DNA of 64,000 nucleotides. Source: Kitasatospora mediocidica KCTC 9733. GTDB lineage: Bacteria; Actinomycetota; Actinomycetes; Streptomycetales; Streptomycetaceae. A model generated the notes under the pieces. The model was not told the origin of the DNA and made no database searches. It saw only the letters and a program-made list of their open reading frames with translations. Positions 32,926-42,032 of the stretch are shown here, one piece after another. The stretch is taken from the NCBI RefSeq assembly GCF_000744225.1, contig NZ_JQLN01000003.1:62001-126000 (forward strand). Reading direction: 5' to 3'. Position numbers and translations under genes: made by a program. Within the stretch, counting starts at the first letter, position 1. Each line of letters begins with the position of its first letter.

Positions 32926-34335
32926 ATGACCCGTACGGTGATTCGCAACGGTCTGGTGATCACGGCCGCCGAGGAGAGCGCGGCGGACGTGCTGATCGAG
33001 GGCGAGCAGGTGGTCGCTCTCGCCAGCACCGGCAGCACCGTCGCCGCCGCCTGGACCGCGGACCGGGTGATCGACGCGACCGGCCACTACGTGATCCCCG
33101 GCGGCGTGGACGCGCACACCCACATGGAGCTGCCGTTCGGCGGCACCGCCGCCTCGGACACCTTCGAGACCGGCACCCGCGCCGCCGCCTGGGGCGGCAC
33201 CACCACCATCGTCGACTTCGCCGTCCAGAGCGTCGGCGCCGCCCTGCGCGAGGGCCTGGACGCCTGGCACGCCAAGGCCGAGGGCCGCTGCGCGATCGAC
33301 TACGCGTTCCACATGATCATGTCGGATGTCACCGAGAACAGCCTGAAGGAGATGGACCTCCTCGTCGCGGAGGGCGTGACCTCGTTCAAGCTGTTCATGG
33401 CCTACCCCGGCGTCTTCTACAGTGACGACGGCCGCATCCTGCGGGCCATGCAGCGCAGCGCCGGGAACGGCGGCCTGATCATGATGCACGCCGAGAACGG
33501 CATCGCCATCGACGTCCTGGTCGAACAGGCCCTCGCCGCCGGACACACCGACCCCCGCTACCACGGCGAGGTGCGCCGTGAGCTGCTGGAGGCCGAGGCG
33601 ACCCACCGGGCGGTCAAGCTGGCCCAGGTCGCCGGCGCCCCGCTGTACGTCGTGCACGTCTCCGCCGCCTCGGCACTCGCCGAGCTCGCCGCCGCCCGGA
33701 GCCAGGGCCTGGACGTCTTCGGCGAGACCTGCCCGCAGTACCTCTTCCTCTCCACCGACAACCTGGCCGAACGCGGCGCCGACGGCTTCGAGGGCGCCAA
33801 GTACGTCTGCTCGACCCCGCTGCGCCCGCGCGAGCACCAGGCGGCGCTCTGGCGCGGCCTGCGCACCAACGAGCTGCAGGTGGTCTCCACCGACCACTGC
33901 CCGTTCTGCTTCGCCGGGCAGAAGGAACTCGGCCGCGGCGACTTCTCGAAGATCCCCAACGGCCTTCCGGGCGTGGAGAACCGGATGGACCTGCTGCACC
34001 AGGCCGTCCTGGACGGCCACCTCTCGCGCCGCCGCTGGATCGAGATCGCCTGCGCCGCCCCCGCGCGGATGTTCGGCCTCTACCCGCGCAAGGGCACCAT
34101 CGCGCCCGGCGCCGACGCCGACATCGTGGTCTACGACCCGCAGGCCCGGCAGACCCTTTCCGCCGCCACCCACCACATGAACGTCGACTACTCCGCCTAC
34201 GAGGGCCGCACCGTCACCGGCCGCGCGCGCACGGTGCTCTCGCGCGGGTCCGTGCTCGTCGACGACGGCAGCTACCTCGGACGCCCCGGCCACGGCCGCT
34301 ACCAGCCGCGCGCCACCTGCCAGTTCCTCAGCTGA
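32926..34335 (+). CDS. hydA: Dihydropyrimidinase (D-hydantoinase family)
   Basis: A 469-residue cyclic amidohydrolase with a binuclear metal site: DAHTHMELPFGG near residue 62, the carbamylated lysine in TSFKLFMAYPG near 155, histidines in MMHAENG near 188 and YVVHVSAASA near 244, and the aspartate in VSTDHCPF near 322. It opens dihydrouracil or dihydrothymine rings (and hydantoins) to N-carbamoyl-beta-amino acids, the substrate of the preceding gene's product. A GCGAGGAA site precedes the ATG. Confidence 0.93.
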   Translation: MTRTVIRNGLVITAAEESAADVLIEGEQVVALASTGSTVAAAWTADRVIDATGHYVIPGGVDAHTHMELPFGGTAASDTFETGTRAAAWGGTTTIVDFAVQSVGAALREGLDAWHAKAEGRCAIDYAFHMIMSDVTENSLKEMDLLVAEGVTSFKLFMAYPGVFYSDDGRILRAMQRSAGNGGLIMMHAENGIAIDVLVEQALAAGHTDPRYHGEVRRELLEAEATHRAVKLAQVAGAPLYVVHVSAASALAELAAARSQGLDVFGETCPQYLFLSTDNLAERGADGFEGAKYVCSTPLRPREHQAALWRGLRTNELQVVSTDHCPFCFAGQKELGRGDFSKIPNGLPGVENRMDLLHQAVLDGHLSRRRWIEIACAAPARMFGLYPRKGTIAPGADADIVVYDPQARQTLSAATHHMNVDYSAYEGRTVTGRARTVLSRGSVLVDDGSYLGRPGHGRYQPRATCQFLS

Positions 34336-34364
34336 CCGAACCAGACGCCTGAAAGGTGCACGCC

Positions 34365-35381
34365 GTGGACATCGGCCTCGTGCTCCAGACCGACCCGCCC
34401 GCCGAGTTGCTCGTCGAACGGATGATCCGCGCCGAGCGGGCGGGTTTCACCCACGGCTGGACCTTCGACTCCGCCGTGCTCTGGCAGGAGCCGTTCGTCA
34501 TCTACAGCCAGATCCTGGCCCGCACCGAGCGCCTGCGGGTCGGCCCGATGGTCACCAACCCCGCCACCCGCACCTGGGAGGTGACCGCGTCGCTCTTCGC
34601 CACGCTCAACGACATGTTCGGCAACCGCACCGTCTGCGGCATCGGGCGCGGCGACTCCGCGATGCGGGTCGCCGGACGCCCGCCCGCCACGCTGGCCCGG
34701 CTCGGCGAGGCCATCCACGTCGTCAAGGAGCTGGCCGAGGGGCGCGAAGCCGAACTGGACGGCACCGCGCTGCAGATCCCCTGGGTGCGGCCCGGCGCCG
34801 AACTGCCCATCTGGATGGCCGCCTACGGCCCCAAGGCACTCGCCATGGCCGGCCGCCAGGCGGACGGCTTCATCCTCCAACTCGCCGACCCCTACCTGAC
34901 CGAGTGGATGGTCAAGGCGGTCCGCAAGGCCGCCGCCGAGGCCGGCCGCGAACCCGACGCGGTCACCGTCTGCGTCGCCGCCCCCGCGTACGTCACCGCC
35001 GACGACTCGCCGCAGGCCCTGGCGCACGCCCGCGAGCAGTGCCGCTGGTTCGGCGGCATGGTCGGCAACCACGTCGCCGACCTGGTCAGCCGCTACGGCG
35101 AGCACTCCGGCCTGGTGCCCGAGGCCCTCACCGCCTACATCAAGGACCGCCACGGCTACGACTACAGCCACCACGGCCGCGCCGGAAACCCCGACACCGC
35201 CTTCGTCCCCGACGAGATCATCGACCGCTTCTGCCTGATCGGCCCACCCGCCGCCCACCGCGCCAAACTCGCCCAACTGCGCGACCTCGGCGTCGACCAG
35301 TTCGCCGTCTACGCCATGCACGACGCCGTCGAGCCCACCATCGACGCCTACGGCAAGGACGTCATCCCCCGCCTACCCTGA
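34365..35381 (+). CDS. LLM-class flavin/F420-dependent oxidoreductase (TIGR03842-like)
   Basis: A 338-residue luciferase-like monooxygenase-fold protein. Typical segments are DIGLVLQTDPPAE, ERLRVGPMVTNPATR, CGIGRGDSAMRVAG and PIWMAAYGPKALAMAG. It resembles the subfamily often found with dihydropyrimidinase in actinobacteria; cofactor (F420 or FMN) and substrate are not proven. The GTG at 34365 has GAAAGG eight bases upstream, while the in-frame GTG at 34356 overlaps that site. It is the last gene of the operon and ends 27 bases before a truncated tRNA-like sequence. Confidence 0.85.
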   Translation: MDIGLVLQTDPPAELLVERMIRAERAGFTHGWTFDSAVLWQEPFVIYSQILARTERLRVGPMVTNPATRTWEVTASLFATLNDMFGNRTVCGIGRGDSAMRVAGRPPATLARLGEAIHVVKELAEGREAELDGTALQIPWVRPGAELPIWMAAYGPKALAMAGRQADGFILQLADPYLTEWMVKAVRKAAAEAGREPDAVTVCVAAPAYVTADDSPQALAHAREQCRWFGGMVGNHVADLVSRYGEHSGLVPEALTAYIKDRHGYDYSHHGRAGNPDTAFVPDEIIDRFCLIGPPAAHRAKLAQLRDLGVDQFAVYAMHDAVEPTIDAYGKDVIPRLP

Positions 35382-35408
35382 CCCGCCCGGCCGGCCTCGC
35401 CCGGTGGG

Positions 35409-35470
35409 TGCCCCCGACAGGATTCGAACCTGCGGCCCAGCGCTGAGGAATGCGGGCCGACGCCGGGGGC
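35409..35470 (-). pseudogene. Truncated tRNA-like sequence
   Basis: Read on the minus strand, 62 bases start with GCCCCCG and end with a T arm (GCAGG-TTCGAAT-CCTGT) and CGGGGGC-A, so acceptor and T stems can form. The middle is about 11 nt short of a tRNA: no normal D arm or anticodon stem is seen, although TTCCTCA looks like an anticodon loop. The last 29 bases differ at only two positions from the 3' end of the intact tRNA-Arg at 36126. It may be a tRNA remnant or an attachment-site scar. Confidence 0.5.
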
Positions 35471-36082
35471 ACGGCATCTCAGATCAGGCGCGATCCTCGG
35501 TACCGCGTCTCCTACCCGCCAGTCCTCCATGCGGTGCGTCCCAGAAACTATGAACCTGGTGACGGCGAGAGCGCGGGCCTTGGCGTGGTCCATACGGGAT
35601 CATGAGCGGAAGTCGCCTGGGTTGTCCACATGGCCAGCACGTCGCGGACCTTGCCCGCCATGGCCGGCCCGATCCCCGCGTCCTCTCCTCGTTGGGCGAC
35701 GGTACGGGGGCGTCCGCCCGGAGGAGGCCGTCGGGCTTCGGGTAGGGGGCGAGACCCGTCTTCTTGACGCCTGGGGCGAGTTGCTGGCTCACACAGCGAC
35801 CCCGGGGGTGGGCGCGCGCTGGGCGAACTCCGGGAAGGTCCATGACCAGCGGCACTTGAAGGGGTAGGCGGAGTGCCGGCGGCGGATCGAGTCCGCGCTC
35901 GGCTGGGAGGCGGGCGGCGTGGACGGGTTGCTCGTATCGGAAAACGCGACGCCAATGCGACGCAAACAGTCGGAAACGCCCGCTACGGAACGCACTCAAC
36001 CGGACACTAAAACGTTCAACGATGCCTGAGTGGTTGAACCACTGGCTCGGGGCCAATGGCTCCGGCAGGCCCCTGAAGTGCG
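35471..36082. other. Gene-poor region between tRNA remnant and tRNA-Arg
   Basis: About 0.6 kb with no reading frame that shows convincing codon bias or a recognisable domain on either strand. One Streptomyces-type DnaA box (TTGTCCACA, 35622-35630) lies here. The sequence looks like decayed coding DNA, perhaps the leftover of an integrated element, but no integrase, excisionase or replication motif could be recognised. Confidence 0.4.
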
Positions 36083-36119
36083 AAAACGGCCCATCGATCG
36101 GGTTTCGATCGGTGGGCCG
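36083..36119 (-). terminator. Terminator of the tRNA-Arg gene
   Basis: On the minus strand a 14-bp stem with one G-T pair (arms 36106-36119 and 36087-36100, 5-base loop) is followed directly by TTTT (36083-36086). It starts six bases after the tRNA 3' end and is the clearest intrinsic terminator with a T run in the window. Confidence 0.9.
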
Positions 36120-36125
36120 TGGCGG

Positions 36126-36198
36126 TGCCCCCGGCAGGACTCGAACCTGCGGCCAAGTGCTTAGAAGGCACCTGCTCTATCCGCTGAGCTACGGGGGC
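36126..36198 (-). tRNA. tRNA-Arg (anticodon UCU)
   Basis: The 73-base minus-strand sequence starts GCCCCCGTAGCTCAGCGGAT, has the anticodon loop CTTCTAA (anticodon TCT, reading AGA), a T arm GCAGGTTCGAGTCCTGC, and ends CGGGGGCA. All four stems form. CCA is not encoded. It is a single gene with its own terminator. Confidence 0.95.
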
Positions 36199-36697
36199 GG
36201 GGCGGGCGTGGGGCCCGGGGGCTTCCCGTGCCTATTCCCATGGGGATGGGTTGGGGTTGGTGGGACCCTCGACCTGTCGGGGACAGGATAAGGGTGCGCC
36301 GCTGCCTCTCTTGGCTTTTTCGCCGGTGCAGTGGGTGTGTCGGCCACGAGAGAGCGGTCTGATAATCGCAGGTAGAGGGTCTGAGCGCAGCGCTCCGGGG
36401 TGTCTTGGTGCCGGACGTTGTGCAGTCGTTACGGCGCTGTCTCCTCACCCGTTATGGACTTGGGGCGCCGGTTGCGGGGTGTGCTGGGAAGGTGACGGGG
36501 GAGGGGTGTCGGGTGGGGGTGGGATTTCGGTTCGTCCGGTCGGATGACGTGGACAGAACGTCTTCGAAGCCACTCGTTCAGGGGGTGCGCCAGTGGTGAC
36601 AGGGGAAGTGGTGGGGAAAAGTTGTCATGCACGCTGAATGTGCGCTGGGCCATTGGTGAGAGTCCGGGCATTTTATCGGGCAAGGAAAGGGAAAAGG
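36199..36697. other. Intergenic region upstream of tRNA-Arg and ssb
   Basis: About 0.5 kb without a convincing protein gene. It holds a short hairpin CCTGTC-GGG-GACAGG (36273-36287) and a good extended -10 (TCTGATAAT, core GATAAT at 36361-36366) on the plus strand with no gene in the next 450 bases. That could mean an untranslated RNA or a very long ssb leader. Confidence 0.35.
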
Positions 36698-36740
36698 TTA
36701 TCCACATCCCCCAGTTTATCCACAGGAATAAATAAACTCT
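36698..36740 (+). promoter_or_regulatory. Tandem DnaA boxes in the ssb promoter region
   Basis: TTATCCACA occurs twice in the same orientation, at 36698-36706 and 36716-36724, an 18-bp repeat distance. The second copy lies inside a partial dyad (CCAGTTTAT 36711-36719, ATAAACTCTGG 36732-36742). A -10-like TAAACT (36733-36738) sits just after, so the boxes cover the expected -35 area of the ssb promoter. DnaA control of this SSB gene is a reasonable inference. Confidence 0.6.
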
Positions 36741-36817
36741 GGCGCGGTTGGGTGGGCGGGTGGATCCTCACTTCTGACGGCCCGAAAGGCAGCGTGAGAG
36801 GGAAGTGAGGGAGTGTC

Positions 36818-37852
36818 ATGAATGAGACCTTGGTGACGATGATCGGCAATGTGGCGTCCACGGTGACCTACGTGCAGACGGCCGGCGGGGTGCCGATGGC
36901 CAACTTCCGGCTGGCCGCCACCGAGCGGCGCTATGACCGCAACCGCGGCGATTGGGTCGACGGGGAGACCCACTGGGTGACGGTTGTCGCGTGGCGCTGG
37001 CTGGCGACGAATGTGGTGAGTTCCTTGGGGAAAGGCGATCCGGTGGTGGTCAGCGGCCGGCTGCGGGTCAGGGAGTGGGACGACGGCGGCAAGCGGCGGT
37101 CCGTGGTGGAGATCGACGCGCGGGTCGTGGGCCATGACCTCGGCCGCGGCACGTCGGCGTTCCGCTGGGCGGTGCGCGGGAGGCCGGAGCTGGTGGGCGC
37201 GAACTCGGGTGCGGCGGCGGGTGCGGGTGCGGGATCGGGTGCGGAATCGGGCGATGGGTCGGGTGCGGGGAGATCTGAGGCGGCGCGCGGTGGCGGCCCG
37301 GGGACGGTCGGCGTCGTCGACCCGTGGAGTGCCGGTGTCGGCGGCAAGGCTGACGCAGGGTCAGCCGGGTGGCCGATGGCGGTTCGCGGCGCCGGACGGT
37401 TCGCCGACGAAGCGCAGCCGAGGCAAGGCGCTCTGCCGGTGGGGGAGGCGGTGCCGGATTGGATCGTGGCCGCGGTGCGGGCGCGCCGGGCGGCCGACGA
37501 GGCCGGTGCGGGCGGCGCGGCAGCGGCCGGCGGGCCGGGAGGTGCCGCAGGCGGAGGCGGAGTCGGGGGCGCGGGTGGAGAGGTAGGGGTAGGAGGGGTG
37601 GGCGAGGTGGTCAAGGGTGGGGGGAGTAGGGGTGGTGGAGGTGGTGATGCGTCAGGAGGGGGAGCGGTGGAGGAGCCATCCGGGCAGGCGGCCTCGCCGG
37701 GGAGGGTGACGCGTCCGGCGCGGACCGCGCGCCCGGCCAAGGCGGCGTCCGGTCGGCGTCCGCGCGGCGCGGGGGAGCCGACCCGGCAGGCTGTCCAGGC
37801 GCCCGGGTCAGCCGCGGATTGTGTGGAAGAGGAAGAGGTGATCACTGTTTGA
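36818..37852 (+). CDS. Single-stranded DNA-binding protein paralogue with long low-complexity tail
   Basis: A 344-residue protein. Residues 1-110 form an OB-fold SSB domain (NETLVTMIGNVASTVTY, FRLAATERRYDR, THWVTVVAWRWLATNVVSSLGKGDPVVVSGRL). The remainder is a Gly/Ala-rich, then basic tail ending EEEEVITV, weakly acidic but not the DDDIPF tip that recruits partners in housekeeping SSB. At twice the normal SSB length, it resembles the accessory SSB-like family of streptomycetes. It stands alone, with no rpsF/rpsR/rplI neighbours, and has DnaA boxes upstream. Confidence 0.85.
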   Translation: MNETLVTMIGNVASTVTYVQTAGGVPMANFRLAATERRYDRNRGDWVDGETHWVTVVAWRWLATNVVSSLGKGDPVVVSGRLRVREWDDGGKRRSVVEIDARVVGHDLGRGTSAFRWAVRGRPELVGANSGAAAGAGAGSGAESGDGSGAGRSEAARGGGPGTVGVVDPWSAGVGGKADAGSAGWPMAVRGAGRFADEAQPRQGALPVGEAVPDWIVAAVRARRAADEAGAGGAAAAGGPGGAAGGGGVGGAGGEVGVGGVGEVVKGGGSRGGGGGDASGGGAVEEPSGQAASPGRVTRPARTARPAKAASGRRPRGAGEPTRQAVQAPGSAADCVEEEEVITV

Positions 37853-38168
37853 TCACTGCCTGATCGCCAGCTGATCGTCGACCGTGCGTCAACTGGGCAG
37901 ACCAGGGCACTTCTTGGTGCAGCCAGCGCATTGGGCGCCGGATAGTCGATAAAGTGACGAAAATCTGGCGGCCCGTCAGCTCTTGGTACGGACCGCTCGC
38001 TTGATAACAATCCTGATACGGAATCGTCCCCGTTTGACACGGAGGTTTGCATGCCTCCCGCAATCAATATGATGCGTCTGGTTCACATAAGTGCAGCAGC
38101 GCCACACGGAGCGCGAAAATGCGCGGCGGGCCGTCAGGGCGCGGCCCTGCCCGGAGGGGTATCAGTCA
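37853..38168. other. Intergenic region between ssb and the thioester protein gene
   Basis: Just after the ssb stop the motif TGATC recurs four times in 40 bases (TGATCACTG twice). Further on, GGAGG (38040-38044) precedes an ATG at 38051 that opens a 63-codon frame overlapping the next gene's start, a possible upstream small ORF. A promoter is likely around TTGATA/TGATACGG (38000-38022), but is not certain. Confidence 0.4.
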
Positions 38169-39431
38169 ATGTTCCACATGCAACGGCGGGGAATCTCCCG
38201 CATAGCCACTGTCATGCTCGCGTCCGGCGTGGCGGTCGGTAGCGGCCTGGCCATGGCGGGTGCGGCCGTCGCGGACAGCGGCACCGGCACCGGCTCCGGT
38301 GCGGTCGCCACTCTCCACGAGCCCGAGCTGATTCCGGGTCAGAGTGGCCCGATCAGCATCAACGGGGACAAGGGCGACACTGCCGGCGGTCTGATCCAGC
38401 TCGACACGGATCCCGGCAAGTTCCTCGAGACGTACTGCATCGACCTCACCCACGAGACGAAGCCGCACGCGAAGTACCAGGAGGCTGACTGGAAGGCCAC
38501 CTCCCTGGACACCAACCCGAACAAGGGCAAGGTCCTCTGGATCCTCCAGAACTCCTACCCCCACGTCAGCGACCTGAGCGCCCTCGCCAAGGAGGCCGGC
38601 GCCGAGAGCCTCGACTCCGGTCAGGCGGCGGCGGCCACCCAGGCGGCGATCTGGCACTTCTCCGACGGCGTGGACGCGTCCCCGCTGGACCCGAAGGCCA
38701 AGCTCCTGACGACCTACCTCATCGGCCACGCGGTCGACGAGACCGAGCCGGCGCCGTCGCTCACGCTGACGCCGGGCACGGTCAGCGGCACCGCCGGTGT
38801 GGGCCTCGGCCCGATCACCGTCAACAGCAGTGGCGGCCAGGTCGACGTCGCGCTGGACGCGGCGTCCGCCAAGACCGGCGTCGTCCTGACGGACAAGTCC
38901 GGCACCGTGCTCAGCGGCTCGGACGGCAAGCTCCTCAAGCCCGCGAAGTCGAACGACCAGCTCTTCGTGAAGGCGCCGGCCGCCGCTGCCGCGGGCAAGG
39001 CCACGGTCAACGCGTCGAGCACCACCGCGGTCGAGCTCGGCCGGGCCTTCATCAGCCTGAACTACACCCCGAGCAACCACAGCCAGACCCTGATCCTGGC
39101 CGGTAGCTCGACCGAGACGGTCCAGGCCACGGCCAGCGCGAGCTGGACCGCGGTCGTCACGCCGACCTCGCCGAGCCCGACGCCGTCGGCCACCAAGCCG
39201 TCGTCCACCCCCAGTGCGAGCGCCCCGGCGACGCCCAGCAGCTCCCCGAGCCGCTCGGCCGCTCCGGTCCCGTCCGCCAGCTCCACCCCCGCCGCGGGCG
39301 GTCTCGCCTTCACCGGTGGTGGCAGCCAGGCTCCGATGATCGCCGGTATCGCCGGTGCGCTGGTGCTGGCCGGCGGTGGCGCGGTGTTCGCGATGCGTCG
39401 CCGTGGTCGCCACGGTCGCACCGCGGCCTGA
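38169..39431 (+). CDS. Thioester-domain surface protein with LAXTG sortase signal
   Basis: A 420-residue secreted protein: signal peptide ending near AVAD, then a thioester (TQXA) domain. Cys in LETYCIDLT near residue 90 and Gln in AAATQAAIWHF near 157 would form the internal Cys-Gln thioester used for covalent attachment to surfaces. A beta-rich middle and a Ser/Pro/Thr stalk follow, then LAFTG near 380, a hydrophobic segment and RRRGRHGR. It should be anchored to peptidoglycan by a class E sortase, as are chaplins. GGAGG precedes the ATG by about ten bases. Confidence 0.88.
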   Translation: MFHMQRRGISRIATVMLASGVAVGSGLAMAGAAVADSGTGTGSGAVATLHEPELIPGQSGPISINGDKGDTAGGLIQLDTDPGKFLETYCIDLTHETKPHAKYQEADWKATSLDTNPNKGKVLWILQNSYPHVSDLSALAKEAGAESLDSGQAAAATQAAIWHFSDGVDASPLDPKAKLLTTYLIGHAVDETEPAPSLTLTPGTVSGTAGVGLGPITVNSSGGQVDVALDAASAKTGVVLTDKSGTVLSGSDGKLLKPAKSNDQLFVKAPAAAAAGKATVNASSTTAVELGRAFISLNYTPSNHSQTLILAGSSTETVQATASASWTAVVTPTSPSPTPSATKPSSTPSASAPATPSSSPSRSAAPVPSASSTPAAGGLAFTGGGSQAPMIAGIAGALVLAGGGAVFAMRRRGRHGRTAA

Positions 39432-39444
39432 TCACTCAGGGATC

Positions 39445-39473
39445 GACCGGTCGTGACCGGTCGTGACCGGTCA
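39445..39473. repeat. Three tandem copies of a 10-bp ACCGGT-containing repeat
   Basis: GACCGGTCGT GACCGGTCGT GACCGGTCA: a 10-bp period places the palindrome GACCGGTC on one face of the helix three times. It starts 14 bases after the stop of the thioester protein gene. Function unknown. Confidence 0.85.
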
Positions 39474-39516
39474 GTGGCGATCCACCAGCGGTGATCGATC
39501 GCTGGACAGAGCAGGA

Positions 39517-39604
39517 CGGGTTGCGCGGCCTCCAGAGGCCGTGCAACCCGGCAAGTCGGCGGCCCGGACCGCTCCACTCCCTGAGTGGGGCGCTCCGGGC
39601 CGCC
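39517..39604. terminator. Tandem hairpin terminators upstream of ettA
   Basis: The first is a 15-bp stem with one G-T pair (39517-39531 / 39536-39550, CCAG loop). The second is an 11-bp outer stem GGCGGCCCGGA (39558-39568 / 39594-39604) with an inner CCACT/AGTGG stem. They close the region after the thioester protein gene. The 326-bp gap around them holds no gene. Confidence 0.85.
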
Positions 39605-39757
39605 GTCGTACCACCGCAGTTGGGGCCGCCGGGCGGTGCGATGCGGGGTGGCGGGCAGGGCGGGGGTTCGGTAGGGGAGCCCCGGTGCGGCACAATGGAA
39701 CGCTGCAAGCCTGAATACTCCTCGACTTACTCCTCGACGACGCCGGAGCGATCTCAC

Positions 39758-41422
<1,665 letters not shown>

Positions 41423-41448
41423 TCGGCTGACCCAGCCGGTCAACGGTG

Positions 41449-41516
41449 CGGACGGCGAGTGCCGTCCGAGCGGCAACGGCCCGGCAGGGCGCCCCACCAG
41501 GCGGCCTGCCGGGCCG
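41449..41516 (+). terminator. Tandem terminators after ettA
   Basis: CGGACGGC-GAGT-GCCGTCCG (41449-41468) is a perfect 8-bp hairpin. CGGCCCGGCAGG / CCTGCCGGGCCG (41477-41488 / 41505-41516) is a perfect 12-bp stem with a 16-base loop. Confidence 0.85.
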
Positions 41517-41569
41517 ACGCCCGTCACGCCTGGTAGTGAAAACCAGGGGGAAAGAGAAGGAGAACTGTC

Positions 41570-42013
41570 GTGGCACGCCACATCTATGCCTGCCCGATGC
41601 GGTGGTCCGACATGGACGCCTTCGGTCACGTCAACAACGTGGTCTTCCTGCGCTACCTGGAGGAAGCCCGGATCGACTTCATGTTCACCCAGGCCGCCGA
41701 GGCCGGGGCGGGCGAGTTCGCCGGCGGCTCGGTGGTCGCCCGGCACGAGATCGACTACAAGCTGCCGCTGGTGCACCGGCCCACGCCGGTGACCATCGAG
41801 ACCTGGGTGACCAGGATCGGTGGTGCCTCGGTGACCGTCGCCTACGAGGTGAAGGACACCGACGAGGACGGCGTCGAGCGGGTGTACGTGCGGGCGTCCA
41901 GCGTGGTCGTGCCCTACGACCTGGCGGCCGGCCGGCCGCGGCGGATCAGCCCGGTGGAGCGCGAGTTCCTGGGCCGGTTCCTGGTGAGCGAGGAGCTCCG
42001 CACGGCTGCCTGA
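41570..42013 (+). CDS. Hotdog-fold acyl-CoA thioesterase
   Basis: A 147-residue 4HBT-type thioesterase. The catalytic region reads RWSDMDAFGHVNNVVFLRYLEEARI, with the aspartate of the family in DAFGHVNN; HEIDYKLPLVHRPTPVTIETWV follows. It hydrolyses acyl-CoA thioesters of unknown chain type. AAGGAG lies seven bases before the GTG start. It is followed by a conserved hypothetical gene, probably in one transcript. Confidence 0.88.
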   Translation: MARHIYACPMRWSDMDAFGHVNNVVFLRYLEEARIDFMFTQAAEAGAGEFAGGSVVARHEIDYKLPLVHRPTPVTIETWVTRIGGASVTVAYEVKDTDEDGVERVYVRASSVVVPYDLAAGRPRRISPVEREFLGRFLVSEELRTAA

Positions 42014-42032
42014 GCCGGTGGTCCTCCGCCGC

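Noticed and set aside
35484..36056. Protein gene(s) between the tRNA remnant and tRNA-Arg
   Set aside because: Several overlapping frames are open on both strands, but none has a ribosome site, steady codon bias or a motif I know. Treated as decayed or non-coding.
36698..36724. Chromosomal replication origin
   Set aside because: Only two adjacent DnaA boxes are present. Streptomyces oriC has many boxes between dnaA and dnaN, and neither gene is here.
36251..36735. Small proteins between tRNA-Arg and ssb
   Set aside because: Short frames with irregular codon use and no ribosome sites; they overlap the DnaA-box promoter region.
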